A stretch of DNA of 64,000 nucleotides from Flavobacterium quisquiliarum (GTDB lineage: Bacteria; Bacteroidota; Bacteroidia; Flavobacteriales; Flavobacteriaceae), in assembly GCF_019308285.1 (NCBI RefSeq), contig NZ_WWEM01000004.1:1-64000 (forward strand). Direction: 5' to 3'. Positions 35,256 through 43,509 of this stretch are shown here, piece after piece (the first letter of the stretch is position 1; the number at the start of each line of letters is the position of its first letter). Made by a program: the position numbers and the translations under genes. The notes beneath the pieces are model-generated. The model had not been told where the DNA came from and did no database searches. It saw only the letters and a list, made by a program, of their open reading frames with translations.

Positions 35256-36470
35256 CTAGAAACGTTTCGTTACAATTAACTGAACATTGAATCGGTTTCT
35301 GTATTCTCCTGGAATATATTCTTCTCTTTCGTAAAGGAATATCGGGCGTACAAAAAAGGATTCTCCTAAACGATGCTGGTATTGAATTCCCGCTCTATAG
35401 GCTTTTAATGGCGTTGTAAAATTATTGTACAGATACAAATACGGAACATTTCCATATTGAAGTTCAAATCTTAGCAGACTTTCTTTTTCTTCATTTACTT
35501 TCTGCAAACTTAAAACATGAGAAAACAATTCATTTGAAGTATCGTAATATGGTCTGTAAGCAACAGTATAAGTTCCTGCTGTATAAGCCAATTGTCCTGT
35601 AAGCAATGTAATATCGTCACTTTCAAAATGCATAAATCGTGCTCCAAGGGAATAATCAAACTTTTTATGCGGTTTAAAATAGTATTCTAAACCTGCTTTT
35701 GCCACAGGAAATATCGTTTCGCCTGTAGAAATACCTCCATTAGCATACAAATAGCTTTTATTGGAAAATGTCTGATAATAGTCGGCTTCAAATAAGGCTT
35801 GGGTATCGTTACTGACATTTCCGACATTGGCACGACCTACAATAGCCGATTTACTGAATTTATGCGAATACTCTACATAACCATAATGAAACGGAGACTG
35901 TCCCGGTTCTGAGGTCGAAACATTTAAGTAAGAAACAGAAAGCGCGTTTTTAGATTTATGTCCAATAAGCGTTCGTATTCCTTTAAAGGCTTGGGTGCTA
36001 TTGTCTATATAGGCCGATTTTTCAATTAATTCTAAAGCTTCCTGATCTCTGTTTAGTTTTTCCAGACAAGTTGCTTTTATTTTTAAAACCTCAAGAGATT
36101 TTGGGTCTAATACCAAATATTTATCGCAGTAAACGACACATTTTTCATATTGTTCTGTCCAAAAATAAACATTGATTATCGCCTGCAAAGCCTCCTGATT
36201 TGGATTGACTCTGTCTGTCATTGGAGACAAAATTTTTATTGCCGTTTTATAATCTTTCTTCCAGCTGTAGATGCGTCCGGTATATGTCTGAATATCTTCG
36301 TCCTGTGGAAATTTAGCACGCAAAGGTTCAATCAGCGATAATGCTTTATCGTAGTTTTGTTTTTCAACCTCGCGCTTAACATTTGATAAAGTTTCCTCTA
36401 CATTGATTTCCTGTCCAATGGCAATAGAAGAAATAAAAAGCAGTATTATTGAATAATAAATATACTTCAT
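35256..36470 (-). CDS. YaiO-like outer-membrane beta-barrel with TPR N-terminus
   Basis: 404 aa. The signal peptide ends near residue 19 (SSIAIGQ). TPR-like helices occupy about 20-155 (NYDKALSLIEPLRAKFP, then CVVYCDKYLVLDPKSLEVLK). From about 175 alternating strands form a YaiO-family barrel and the chain ends in RF (LIVTKRF). The TPR-plus-barrel order recalls exopolysaccharide export proteins such as PgaA and BcsC, so an outer-membrane export or docking role is plausible. The start codon overlaps the response-regulator stop (TAATG). Confidence 0.86.
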   Translation of the reverse strand: MKYIYYSIILLFISSIAIGQEINVEETLSNVKREVEKQNYDKALSLIEPLRAKFPQDEDIQTYTGRIYSWKKDYKTAIKILSPMTDRVNPNQEALQAIINVYFWTEQYEKCVVYCDKYLVLDPKSLEVLKIKATCLEKLNRDQEALELIEKSAYIDNSTQAFKGIRTLIGHKSKNALSVSYLNVSTSEPGQSPFHYGYVEYSHKFSKSAIVGRANVGNVSNDTQALFEADYYQTFSNKSYLYANGGISTGETIFPVAKAGLEYYFKPHKKFDYSLGARFMHFESDDITLLTGQLAYTAGTYTVAYRPYYDTSNELFSHVLSLQKVNEEKESLLRFELQYGNVPYLYLYNNFTTPLKAYRAGIQYQHRLGESFFVRPIFLYEREEYIPGEYRNRFNVQLIVTKRF

Positions 36471-36835
36471 TAGAAACGTGTTTTTAGCAGTTTATTAATT
36501 CGCACTAAAAGCACGGCTGGACTTACAGGTTTGGCAATAAATTCATTTGCGCCTATATCAAAAGAATCCAATTCTGTTTGTTCTACTCCCGAAGAAGTCA
36601 ATATAATAATGGGAGTTTCAGAATTTATAGTTTGTCTTACATATTGGGTAATTTCCATACCGCTTTTACCCGGCATGTTGATATCCGTAAGGATTAAATC
36701 GTAATTATTGGTTTCGATTGCGTCTAAGGCATCTTTTCCATCCGAAAATTGGTCAACGGTAAATCCTTTTGATTCTAAGAAAAAAGATAACGATTTGCGT
36801 AGGATATCATTATCTTCGGCTAAAATAATTCTCAT
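36470..36835 (-). CDS. Single-domain response regulator (REC only)
   Basis: 121 aa consisting only of a CheY-like receiver. Acidic pocket residues are AEDND, the phosphoacceptor is Asp51 (LILTDINMPGKSG), Thr/Ser is in IILTSSG and Lys is in FIAKPVSP. There is no output domain, so it must act by protein contact. The stop shares a base with the ATG of the YaiO-like gene. It lies 78 nt downstream of the hybrid kinase. It probably relays the phosphate from that kinase's Hpt domain to the polysaccharide machinery. Confidence 0.92.
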   Translation of the reverse strand: MRIILAEDNDILRKSLSFFLESKGFTVDQFSDGKDALDAIETNNYDLILTDINMPGKSGMEITQYVRQTINSETPIIILTSSGVEQTELDSFDIGANEFIAKPVSPAVLLVRINKLLKTRF

Positions 36836-36913
36836 TTTTTTTCAAATTTTAAACTTGGGGGCAAACTTTATTATAACATCCTATTTGTAAAGCTAGGGCT
36901 TATTTCTCTTTTA

Positions 36914-38899
36914 TCATAGCTCCTTTAGAATTTTAACGACTTCAGTGATTCCACAATGCAGTACATTCATTTTATCTAAAGTTTCAGTAGTAAATTCTCG
37001 TGCTGCAGCTTCTTCTTCAATAATAGCGGCACAATTACTTAGATCTTCAAGCATAAAAATATCTAAACTCGATTTCATATTATGCGACAACATTTTTACA
37101 GCATCATGATCTTCTTTACGGAAGGCTTCTTCTAACTGTTCTGTCTGACTTGGAATTTTTTCTATGAAAAGGTTAATCATTTCTTTTTTAAATTCAAGAT
37201 CACCGCAAGCCATTTCATCTAAAAAAGATAAGTCTATAATACGTTTTGGAGTAAGCTCAATGTTTGGATTCATTACTGTTTTTATCGCTTTCAAAAGAAC
37301 CGCCTGCTTAAAAGGTTTTGGCACATAAGCATTCATTCCAACTTTATAGCAGCGTTCCTGTTCTCCCACCAAAGAATGCGCTGTCATAGCGATAATTGGA
37401 ATGGTTGAATTCATCTCGTTTCGAATGTATTCTGTGGTTTGATAACCATCTTTCACAGGCATCTGCAAATCCATCAAAACCAAATCATATTTATTCTGAG
37501 ATAAAAGTTCAATACCTTCTTCCCCATTTTGGGCAATATCCAAATCAAATCCGAAATTATTTATAACGCTTTTTGCTAATTTCTGATTTAAGGCATTGTC
37601 CTCGCAAAGCAATATTTTAAGTCTCCCTAAATTATTTATTGACATAGATTTAACGGCAGGCTGAGCAGGATTTCCTTTTTTATATGAGATGATAAAAAAG
37701 AATTCAGATCCGCGGTTTGGGGTGCTTTTTACATGAATTTCTCCATGCTGCAACTCTATCAATTCTTTTACAATATTAAGTCCCAATCCAGTGCCTCCGT
37801 AAGTACGGGTAGTACTTTCTTCGCCTTGCGTAAATCTTTCGAAAATAGTAGTTAATTTATCTTCATGGATTCCGATTCCAGTGTCTTTTACAGAAAATTT
37901 AAGTGTGTAATTATCTTCTGTTTCCTCCAGTTTCTTTACCGAAACCGTTACTTCTCCCTCGTTTGTAAATTTCAAGGAATTCCCAATCAAATTAACCAAT
38001 ATCTGATTCAGTCTTCCTTGGTCTCCCACTACATTATCAGGCATTTCGGCATCTAAAAAGAGGTTGAAATCGACTTCTTTCTGAGCTTTTACCTTTAGCA
38101 GATTATAAACGTGTTTTAATGTCTTTTTTAAATTAAATGGTTCCGATTCAATCGCTAAATTCCCTGATTCTATTTTGGAAAGATCCAAAATATCATTTAC
38201 AATCAGCAACAGGTTTTCTCCCGCAATCTGAACACTTTCAATGTAATCGCGCTGTACTTCATCTAATTCAGTCTGTGCCAAAAGATCAGTAAAACCAATG
38301 ATTGAGTTTAAAGGCGTTCTAATTTCGTGGCTCATATTAGCCAAAAAACTATCTCTTGCCAGAACTGCTTTTTCAGCAATTTTTCTCTGTGCATCTAATT
38401 GAATATTTTTTGTACCAATTTCTAATTGAGCCATAACGTGCTTGGCCACAATAGAAAGGGCATTACGCTGGTTTTCATTCAATTCTTTTACCACATGATC
38501 GACAGCGCATAAAGTACCAATATTATAACCGTCTGGTGTTGTAATTGGTACACCGGCGTAGAATCTAACATTAAAACCTCCTGTAACATTAGGATCATTT
38601 TTGAACCTTTCACTTAAATGAGTATCGTTTATTTCTACAATTTTAGTATCTAAAATGGTATAATTACAAAAAGTTATTTCTCTCGGAACTTCAGAAACAC
38701 CAATTCCTATTTCGGATTTAAACCATTGTCGGTTTTCATCTATAAAAGAGATATGTGCAATAGGAACACCGCAAATATAAGAAACCAGTTTTGTGGCATC
38801 ATCAAAAGCGTTATCAGGAAGTGTATCAAGTATATTGTAACGTTTTAAAGCTGCTAAACGTTGTAATTCGTTATCTGGGATTGGGTAATCGTTATTCAT
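36914..38899 (-). CDS. Soluble GAF hybrid histidine kinase with REC and Hpt domains
   Basis: 661 aa from the ATG (MNNDYPIPDNELQRLAAL). A TTG nine codons upstream is in frame but less likely. A GAF domain covers about 20-160, HisKA has NMSHEIRTPLNS, and HATPase has DTGIGIHEDK and GGTGLGLNIVK. A receiver has LVLMDLQMPVKDGY, and a C-terminal Hpt has MLSHNMKSSLD. There is no transmembrane helix, so it senses a cytoplasmic cue. It encodes a full phosphorelay except the last receiver, which the next gene supplies. Confidence 0.92.
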   Translation of the reverse strand: MNNDYPIPDNELQRLAALKRYNILDTLPDNAFDDATKLVSYICGVPIAHISFIDENRQWFKSEIGIGVSEVPREITFCNYTILDTKIVEINDTHLSERFKNDPNVTGGFNVRFYAGVPITTPDGYNIGTLCAVDHVVKELNENQRNALSIVAKHVMAQLEIGTKNIQLDAQRKIAEKAVLARDSFLANMSHEIRTPLNSIIGFTDLLAQTELDEVQRDYIESVQIAGENLLLIVNDILDLSKIESGNLAIESEPFNLKKTLKHVYNLLKVKAQKEVDFNLFLDAEMPDNVVGDQGRLNQILVNLIGNSLKFTNEGEVTVSVKKLEETEDNYTLKFSVKDTGIGIHEDKLTTIFERFTQGEESTTRTYGGTGLGLNIVKELIELQHGEIHVKSTPNRGSEFFFIISYKKGNPAQPAVKSMSINNLGRLKILLCEDNALNQKLAKSVINNFGFDLDIAQNGEEGIELLSQNKYDLVLMDLQMPVKDGYQTTEYIRNEMNSTIPIIAMTAHSLVGEQERCYKVGMNAYVPKPFKQAVLLKAIKTVMNPNIELTPKRIIDLSFLDEMACGDLEFKKEMINLFIEKIPSQTEQLEEAFRKEDHDAVKMLSHNMKSSLDIFMLEDLSNCAAIIEEEAAAREFTTETLDKMNVLHCGITEVVKILKEL

Positions 38900-39128
38900 T
38901 TTTATTACAGTAGGAAAAGCAGGCAAAGGTAAATCAATTTAAGCTAAAACATTTGTTTCGCAGTGAGTTTATTGCATATTTATGCCAAATGTGACTTAAG
39001 TATTACAGTTTGGATTGTTAATCTTTAAGTCAAGGTTTATTCCGAAGATGAAATGAATTGTGATTTTTGCTATTGAGGAATAAATCCAGTCTTCTTATTT
39101 TATAAAAATGCGTTTTGATTATTATTTT

Positions 39129-39767
39129 CTAAAGTTCTAAAATACTTTTAAGTTCTAATGTTGTTGTTCCTGATGAAATTACTTTTGGAGCTTTTGCCAA
39201 TTTCCCAGCTAAAAACTCAGTTGAAATGGGTTTCAAATTTTTAAAAAGTCCAATTGCGTTGAAGACTTTAATAATTCTAATAGAAATTTTTTCGCCCCAA
39301 CGATCTGTGTTTTCACGAATTAACGGCCCTGGTCTGAAAATAATATATTGAGGAAAATTAAGTTTTTTAATATATTCTTCCAGTTCTCCTTTCATTTTAG
39401 AATAAAAAACTTTGCTTTTGGATGAAGCGCCATAAGAAGAAACTAAAACAAGAGATTTAACCTGATTTTTAATGGCAATTTCTGAAAAATCGGCTGGAAT
39501 ATCATAATCGATTTTCCATTGTTTTTCTTTAGAACCTGCATCTTTTAAGGTTGTTCCAATGCAGGAAAAAAGCACATCTCCCTTAATTAAATCCTGAAAC
39601 GAATTTACATCTGAAAAATCCACAATATGTTCGGTAAGCTTTGGATGGGATTTTCCAAAAGGACGTCTCACAAAAACAGCAACCGAAGTATAATCTTGAT
39701 CTTCTAAAAGTTTATCAACCAATTCTTTTCCTGTAGAACCAGTGGCTCCAATTACCAATGCTTTCAT
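39129..39767 (-). CDS. NAD(P)-binding atypical SDR/NmrA-like oxidoreductase
   Basis: 212 aa Rossmann fold. The cofactor loop GATGSTGKELVDKLL is at residues 7-21. The mid-segment LVLVSSYGASSKSKVFYSKMK carries an SSxGA motif and a Y-x3-K-like pair. FRPGPLIREN follows. This is the short atypical SDR group often annotated as an epimerase or NAD(P)H-binding protein. The substrate is unknown. It is a lone gene on the minus strand, flanked upstream by a family A repeat. The 200 nt on its other side, up to 38926, hold nothing I can name. Confidence 0.87.
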   Translation of the reverse strand: MKALVIGATGSTGKELVDKLLEDQDYTSVAVFVRRPFGKSHPKLTEHIVDFSDVNSFQDLIKGDVLFSCIGTTLKDAGSKEKQWKIDYDIPADFSEIAIKNQVKSLVLVSSYGASSKSKVFYSKMKGELEEYIKKLNFPQYIIFRPGPLIRENTDRWGEKISIRIIKVFNAIGLFKNLKPISTEFLAGKLAKAPKVISSGTTTLELKSILEL

Positions 39768-39798
39768 AATTCAATTGTTTTACTGTTTGTGCAATTCA

Positions 39799-39936
39799 TT
39801 AAACACATAGAAATATTGATTTTTTTGTCAACAAAGGCGTTTCACTTGCATTAATACACATAGAACTATGTGTTAGAAACTAGTTTCTTTCTTATTTCTT
39901 TCGTAAAACAAAAAAACTATGTTTCTATGTGTTTAA
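39799..39936. repeat. Family A repeat, full copy 5
   Basis: 138 bp from TTAAACACATAG to CTATGTGTTTAA. It contains AAAGGCGTTTCACTTGC, ACACATAGAACTATGTGTTAG and AAACTAGTTTCTTTC in the same orientation as copy 1. Confidence 0.86.
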
Positions 39937-39980
39937 TACTTTTTAAAAACAACAAAAAAAGATTGTTTTGGTAAATATAA

Positions 39981-40015
39981 GAAAAACCCCTTTACAAAAT
40001 TTGCAAAGGGGTTTC
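39981..40015 (-). terminator. Terminator of the B12 uptake operon
   Basis: Inverted repeat AAACCCCTTTACAAA / TTTGCAAAGGGGTTT. Read on the minus strand it ends in a T run just after the DUF4465 gene. Confidence 0.8.
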
Positions 40016-40040
40016 TTTAAAAAATTAGCTTCTATTTTAT

Positions 40041-40988
40041 TTAATCAACTCTCTTAACAGAAAGTTTGTCTAAACAGAAATAAGCTGCTGTATTCATTCC
40101 ATAAAGTGGGTCTGCATCTGTTGAAGCCATTTGGAAAACCAAGTACTGAACATCTCCTAAAGCTTGAAGTTTAGTTGCCGCCACATTTACCCATCCTGTT
40201 GGCATAACTAAAGATGAACCTGTATAATCTGCCAGAGACTGTGTTATCGGACTTGAAATAGTTCCGTTTTCATCAACACCATAAATCAGCAATTCAAAAT
40301 GATCTCCTGAAGAAAAAGCTCGTGCAAACCCGTCTCCACTCAAACAACCATAATACGGCCAAGGATGCATGTTGATTTTTAATCCGAGTACTTCATAAAT
40401 TCCAGTGTTTCCAACTTTAATCCAGTTAGAAAAACTAGATTCGCTAAAAGTTGTTCCTTGTGGAGAAACAGGATCTAAATAACTTGACCAATAGGCCACA
40501 ATATATGGATCGCCAGATGTTCCAGGTGTTCCAGGCGTAATTGTAGTCGAAGTTCCAAAACCACTTCCTGCCATAGTCCCCCATTGATGAGGCACCCATC
40601 CGTCAGATCCGCCTGGGCCTGCACCAGAACCGTAATTGGTAATATCATTTACGTTAGACACAATAAATCCGTCCCAGTAATTGTAACCAGCCGATGTACC
40701 AGTGTGAGAAAATGTAAAAATATCTACACTTAAATTGGTGTTAGCCACATAGGTATTTTCCCAGTACTTTCCTCCTGTCGTGGTAATACCGCTGCTTAAT
40801 AAAGCGCTTGTTAGGTTAAGCGTTGTTGTGGTTCCAATTGCAGGATCTGTAACCGCTGTTCTTGCTGTTTTCGATGTAGAATTTACTACTGAATTAGTGC
40901 TTTCACTGCTTAAAACATCCTCATCACTACTACAGGATGAAAATCCAAACATTAGACCTAAGGTCAAAAAATAAACTACTTTTTTCAT
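40041..40988 (-). CDS. DUF4465 surface lipoprotein in the cobalamin locus
   Basis: 315 aa lipoprotein with lipobox GFSSCSS (Cys19). From about residue 50 the DUF4465 fold is recognisable: KYWENTYV, then NYWDGFIVSN, then PYIVAYWSS, and the end AYFCLDKLSVKR. DUF4465 proteins recur in Bacteroidota cobamide loci, and a class of surface B12-binding proteins (BtuH) has been described from such operons. Whether this protein is BtuH-like cannot be settled here. It is the last gene of the run that starts at the cobalamin riboswitch, 31 nt after the third PKD-like gene. Confidence 0.85.
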   Translation of the reverse strand: MKKVVYFLTLGLMFGFSSCSSDEDVLSSESTNSVVNSTSKTARTAVTDPAIGTTTTLNLTSALLSSGITTTGGKYWENTYVANTNLSVDIFTFSHTGTSAGYNYWDGFIVSNVNDITNYGSGAGPGGSDGWVPHQWGTMAGSGFGTSTTITPGTPGTSGDPYIVAYWSSYLDPVSPQGTTFSESSFSNWIKVGNTGIYEVLGLKINMHPWPYYGCLSGDGFARAFSSGDHFELLIYGVDENGTISSPITQSLADYTGSSLVMPTGWVNVAATKLQALGDVQYLVFQMASTDADPLYGMNTAAYFCLDKLSVKRVD

Positions 40989-41019
40989 TATTTATAAAAT
41001 TTAGGGTTAATATTCCATT

Positions 41020-42234
41020 TTATTTCTTCTGAAAATTTAAATCCGAAACTTCTTTAAAAATGCTCATCAACAAATCGCTGGATCCTAAAGCAGTAAATGT
41101 TGGTACATACACTTTTACAAAATCAACTCCCGGTAAATGCACTTTTTTACCCTCTTTATCCACTGCCCAAGAAATATCAATTGAAGGATCTTTAATACCG
41201 CCATAACCCCAGTCAAAAGTGCCAACATTGTAACTTGTACCCGCACCATCGCTTACATCTTTTGTTGGTATAAAAACTTTTGTTCCTTTTAAAGTATAAG
41301 AATCCCCAACCCATGCCGGATAGTAATTACTTCTTCTTCTAGTATTGGTTCTTGTAATGTTACCTGAAGCATTTTTGTTATCAGTCCAAGGAAGATAAGC
41401 AGTATCGTACTGCCAGCTTAATGTTCCCGTTACTGGAGTTGCGGTTGCATTCGGTTTCTTATACGTTAGTTCGTAGTTTTTAACTGTTGTTGATTTATAG
41501 TACTCACTTCCTGCGATTTCATACCATTCATTTTCATCAGGTTTCCCATTTTTATTGGCATCATAAGCCACGGCAATACTTACTGGAGAATATTTAACAG
41601 TAGCACTTCCCATTTCCATTTGAACAATAAAATCACGTTGGCCATACGCATTCACAACTGTATGGTCAAAAGCGGTTACAATATATCCGCCAAATGTTCC
41701 TAAATAAACTGAACTTTCTTCGTTTAAACTTGTTTGTACTGCCTGCAAAGATTCTTCTTTTGTTGCATAACTTTCCATTGCGTAATTTGGTGCAGGCAAA
41801 TAATCAATAAGTTTTAAAGCTTTAGCGGTATACGTATTACCAGTTTCAGAAACCGTAACTTTAGCAGACGCTTCTTTTACAATTTTATCTACTGTTACTT
41901 TATAACCTAAAACATAATCTGCTGCTTTTGGCGTAATAAATAATAAGTTTTTGCTTTCGCCGATGATTGAATCTTTAACAGCACCATCTTTAGTTGTAAC
42001 TTTTACAGACCATTGATAAGCTGGAGTTTTTCCTTCTGCATTTTCTAATGTTACTTCCGGTGCTATTTCTACAACATTATAGCGCTGAACGGTAAAATCT
42101 GATGCAAGCTTAATAGTAATCGAAGGATCTTTAACCGGCACTACAATTTCTTCCTGTTTTGAATCGTCGTTACTGCAAGCATAAAAGCTAACAAGAGTGA
42201 TTAGCACTAAACTATACTTTAAATACTTTTTCAT
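41020..42234 (-). CDS. PKD-like surface lipoprotein, B12-locus paralogue 3
   Basis: 404 aa lipoprotein (SFYACSND, Cys20). A PKD/Ig-like domain covers about 40-130 (PAYQWSVKVTTKDG). A conserved C-terminal domain of about 270 residues shares with its two neighbours the motifs GTFGGYIVTAFDHTVVN, NKNGKPDENEWYEIAGS and ISWAVDKEGKKVHLPGVDF. The Asp/Asn-rich loop may bind calcium. It lies 4 nt downstream of paralogue 2. Location predicts a surface partner of the B12 receptor, but its molecular function is unknown. Confidence 0.85.
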   Translation of the reverse strand: MKKYLKYSLVLITLVSFYACSNDDSKQEEIVVPVKDPSITIKLASDFTVQRYNVVEIAPEVTLENAEGKTPAYQWSVKVTTKDGAVKDSIIGESKNLLFITPKAADYVLGYKVTVDKIVKEASAKVTVSETGNTYTAKALKLIDYLPAPNYAMESYATKEESLQAVQTSLNEESSVYLGTFGGYIVTAFDHTVVNAYGQRDFIVQMEMGSATVKYSPVSIAVAYDANKNGKPDENEWYEIAGSEYYKSTTVKNYELTYKKPNATATPVTGTLSWQYDTAYLPWTDNKNASGNITRTNTRRRSNYYPAWVGDSYTLKGTKVFIPTKDVSDGAGTSYNVGTFDWGYGGIKDPSIDISWAVDKEGKKVHLPGVDFVKVYVPTFTALGSSDLLMSIFKEVSDLNFQKK

Positions 42235-42238
42235 GGTC

Positions 42239-43471
42239 TTATTTATTAGCTTGTTTTAAATTGTATTTTTTTACTATATGAAGATCTGCAGCACCTGCAA
42301 ATACAGTTGCCATAGAAGATTGCTGCAGACAGCGTCCCATTGGTTCGCTTACACAGTTGACTACTTTTATAAAATCGATTCCTGGGAGATTGGCTTTGTT
42401 TCCGTTTTTATCTACCGCCCAGTCAATATCGATATCTGGATTTACGGCATTTACATAACCCCATTCTGGAGGTGTTGAATACCATAATGTTGTTTGGCCT
42501 GCGCGTGCTGTTTTAAAATCTACATCGAGTTTTAATCCTTCATAACTCACAGAAGTTTGGGTTGCCCATAACGGATAAAATTCTTTTTTACCTCTTGGTC
42601 TTTCCAGATAATACTTGTCTCCTTTACTGTTTTCACAATAAACATGTTCGTAATCTGTCCAAAGAGCACTTGAAGTAACCAAAGGTTCTCCAGCTGCTTT
42701 TTTGTTATAAGTAACTTTGAAGTTTTTAAGAGTAGTTGATTTAGCATGCTGACTTCCGATAATTTCATACCATTCGTCTGCATCTGGTTTTCCGTTTTTA
42801 TTTTTGTCATAAGCTACATAAATCAATCCTGGAGCTGGAGGATTGGCTTTTGCAACTGTCGGATTGGTTACATCTCCTCCATATACTCTAAAATCACTTG
42901 TTCCAGGAACATTCACAACTGTATGATCAAACCCAACAACGATAGAACCTCCAAAACCGCCTAAGTCTAATAAATACCCAACATTGGTTTCGTTGATTCT
43001 TCCCAAAGCTGTTTTCATTACATCTTCTTTAGAATTGCCCTCTTTGTAAATATCGTTGGCAAGCATTCCCGGAGCGGGATCAAAATCAAAAATTCTAGTG
43101 ATGTACGGATTGAAATTTGAAGCTTCGTTGACAACTGTTACAATTGTACTTTTACTTCCTTTTTTATTATCTGCTGTTACGTTCAATGTAAATTCATAAG
43201 AACCTGCATAAATGGCTGTAAACCTTAAATCTTTTGTATCTCCAACAATTGAATCTGTTACTTGATTTACTGGATTTTTAGTCATAATCCATTCGTATTT
43301 AGCAGTGGCTCCAGCATCCGAAGCTGTAATATCTAAAACCGTAAAAGTTGGCGTTTCATATTTTTCTTGAAGTGTAATTGCAATTACATTTTCATCTTTA
43401 TCATCACTGCTGCATCCAATGAAGGCGAATGCAAATGCCAGCAATAAAAATTGGGTAACTTTTTTTTTCAT
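42239..43471 (-). CDS. PKD-like surface lipoprotein, B12-locus paralogue 2
   Basis: 410 aa lipoprotein (AFIGCSSDD, Cys20). The PKD-like N-domain has KYEWIMTKNPVNQ. The C-domain has PAPGMLANDIY, GGFGGSIVVGFDHTVVN, YDKNKNGKPDADEWYEI and IDIDWAVDKNGNKANLPG. It is about as long as its neighbours but the sequences have diverged well beyond recent duplication, so the copies are kept for separate roles. It carries extra Cys residues near the end (VVNCVSEPMGRCLQ) that the other two lack. Confidence 0.85.
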   Translation of the reverse strand: MKKKVTQFLLLAFAFAFIGCSSDDKDENVIAITLQEKYETPTFTVLDITASDAGATAKYEWIMTKNPVNQVTDSIVGDTKDLRFTAIYAGSYEFTLNVTADNKKGSKSTIVTVVNEASNFNPYITRIFDFDPAPGMLANDIYKEGNSKEDVMKTALGRINETNVGYLLDLGGFGGSIVVGFDHTVVNVPGTSDFRVYGGDVTNPTVAKANPPAPGLIYVAYDKNKNGKPDADEWYEIIGSQHAKSTTLKNFKVTYNKKAAGEPLVTSSALWTDYEHVYCENSKGDKYYLERPRGKKEFYPLWATQTSVSYEGLKLDVDFKTARAGQTTLWYSTPPEWGYVNAVNPDIDIDWAVDKNGNKANLPGIDFIKVVNCVSEPMGRCLQQSSMATVFAGAADLHIVKKYNLKQANK

Positions 43472-43509
43472 AAATTGATTATAATAAATTGATTTGATAC
43501 TAGTTAAAA

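Noticed and set aside
38900..38926. TTG start nine codons upstream for the hybrid kinase
   Set aside because: The ATG at 38899 gives the normal N-terminus before the GAF domain (NNDYPIPDNELQRLAAL).
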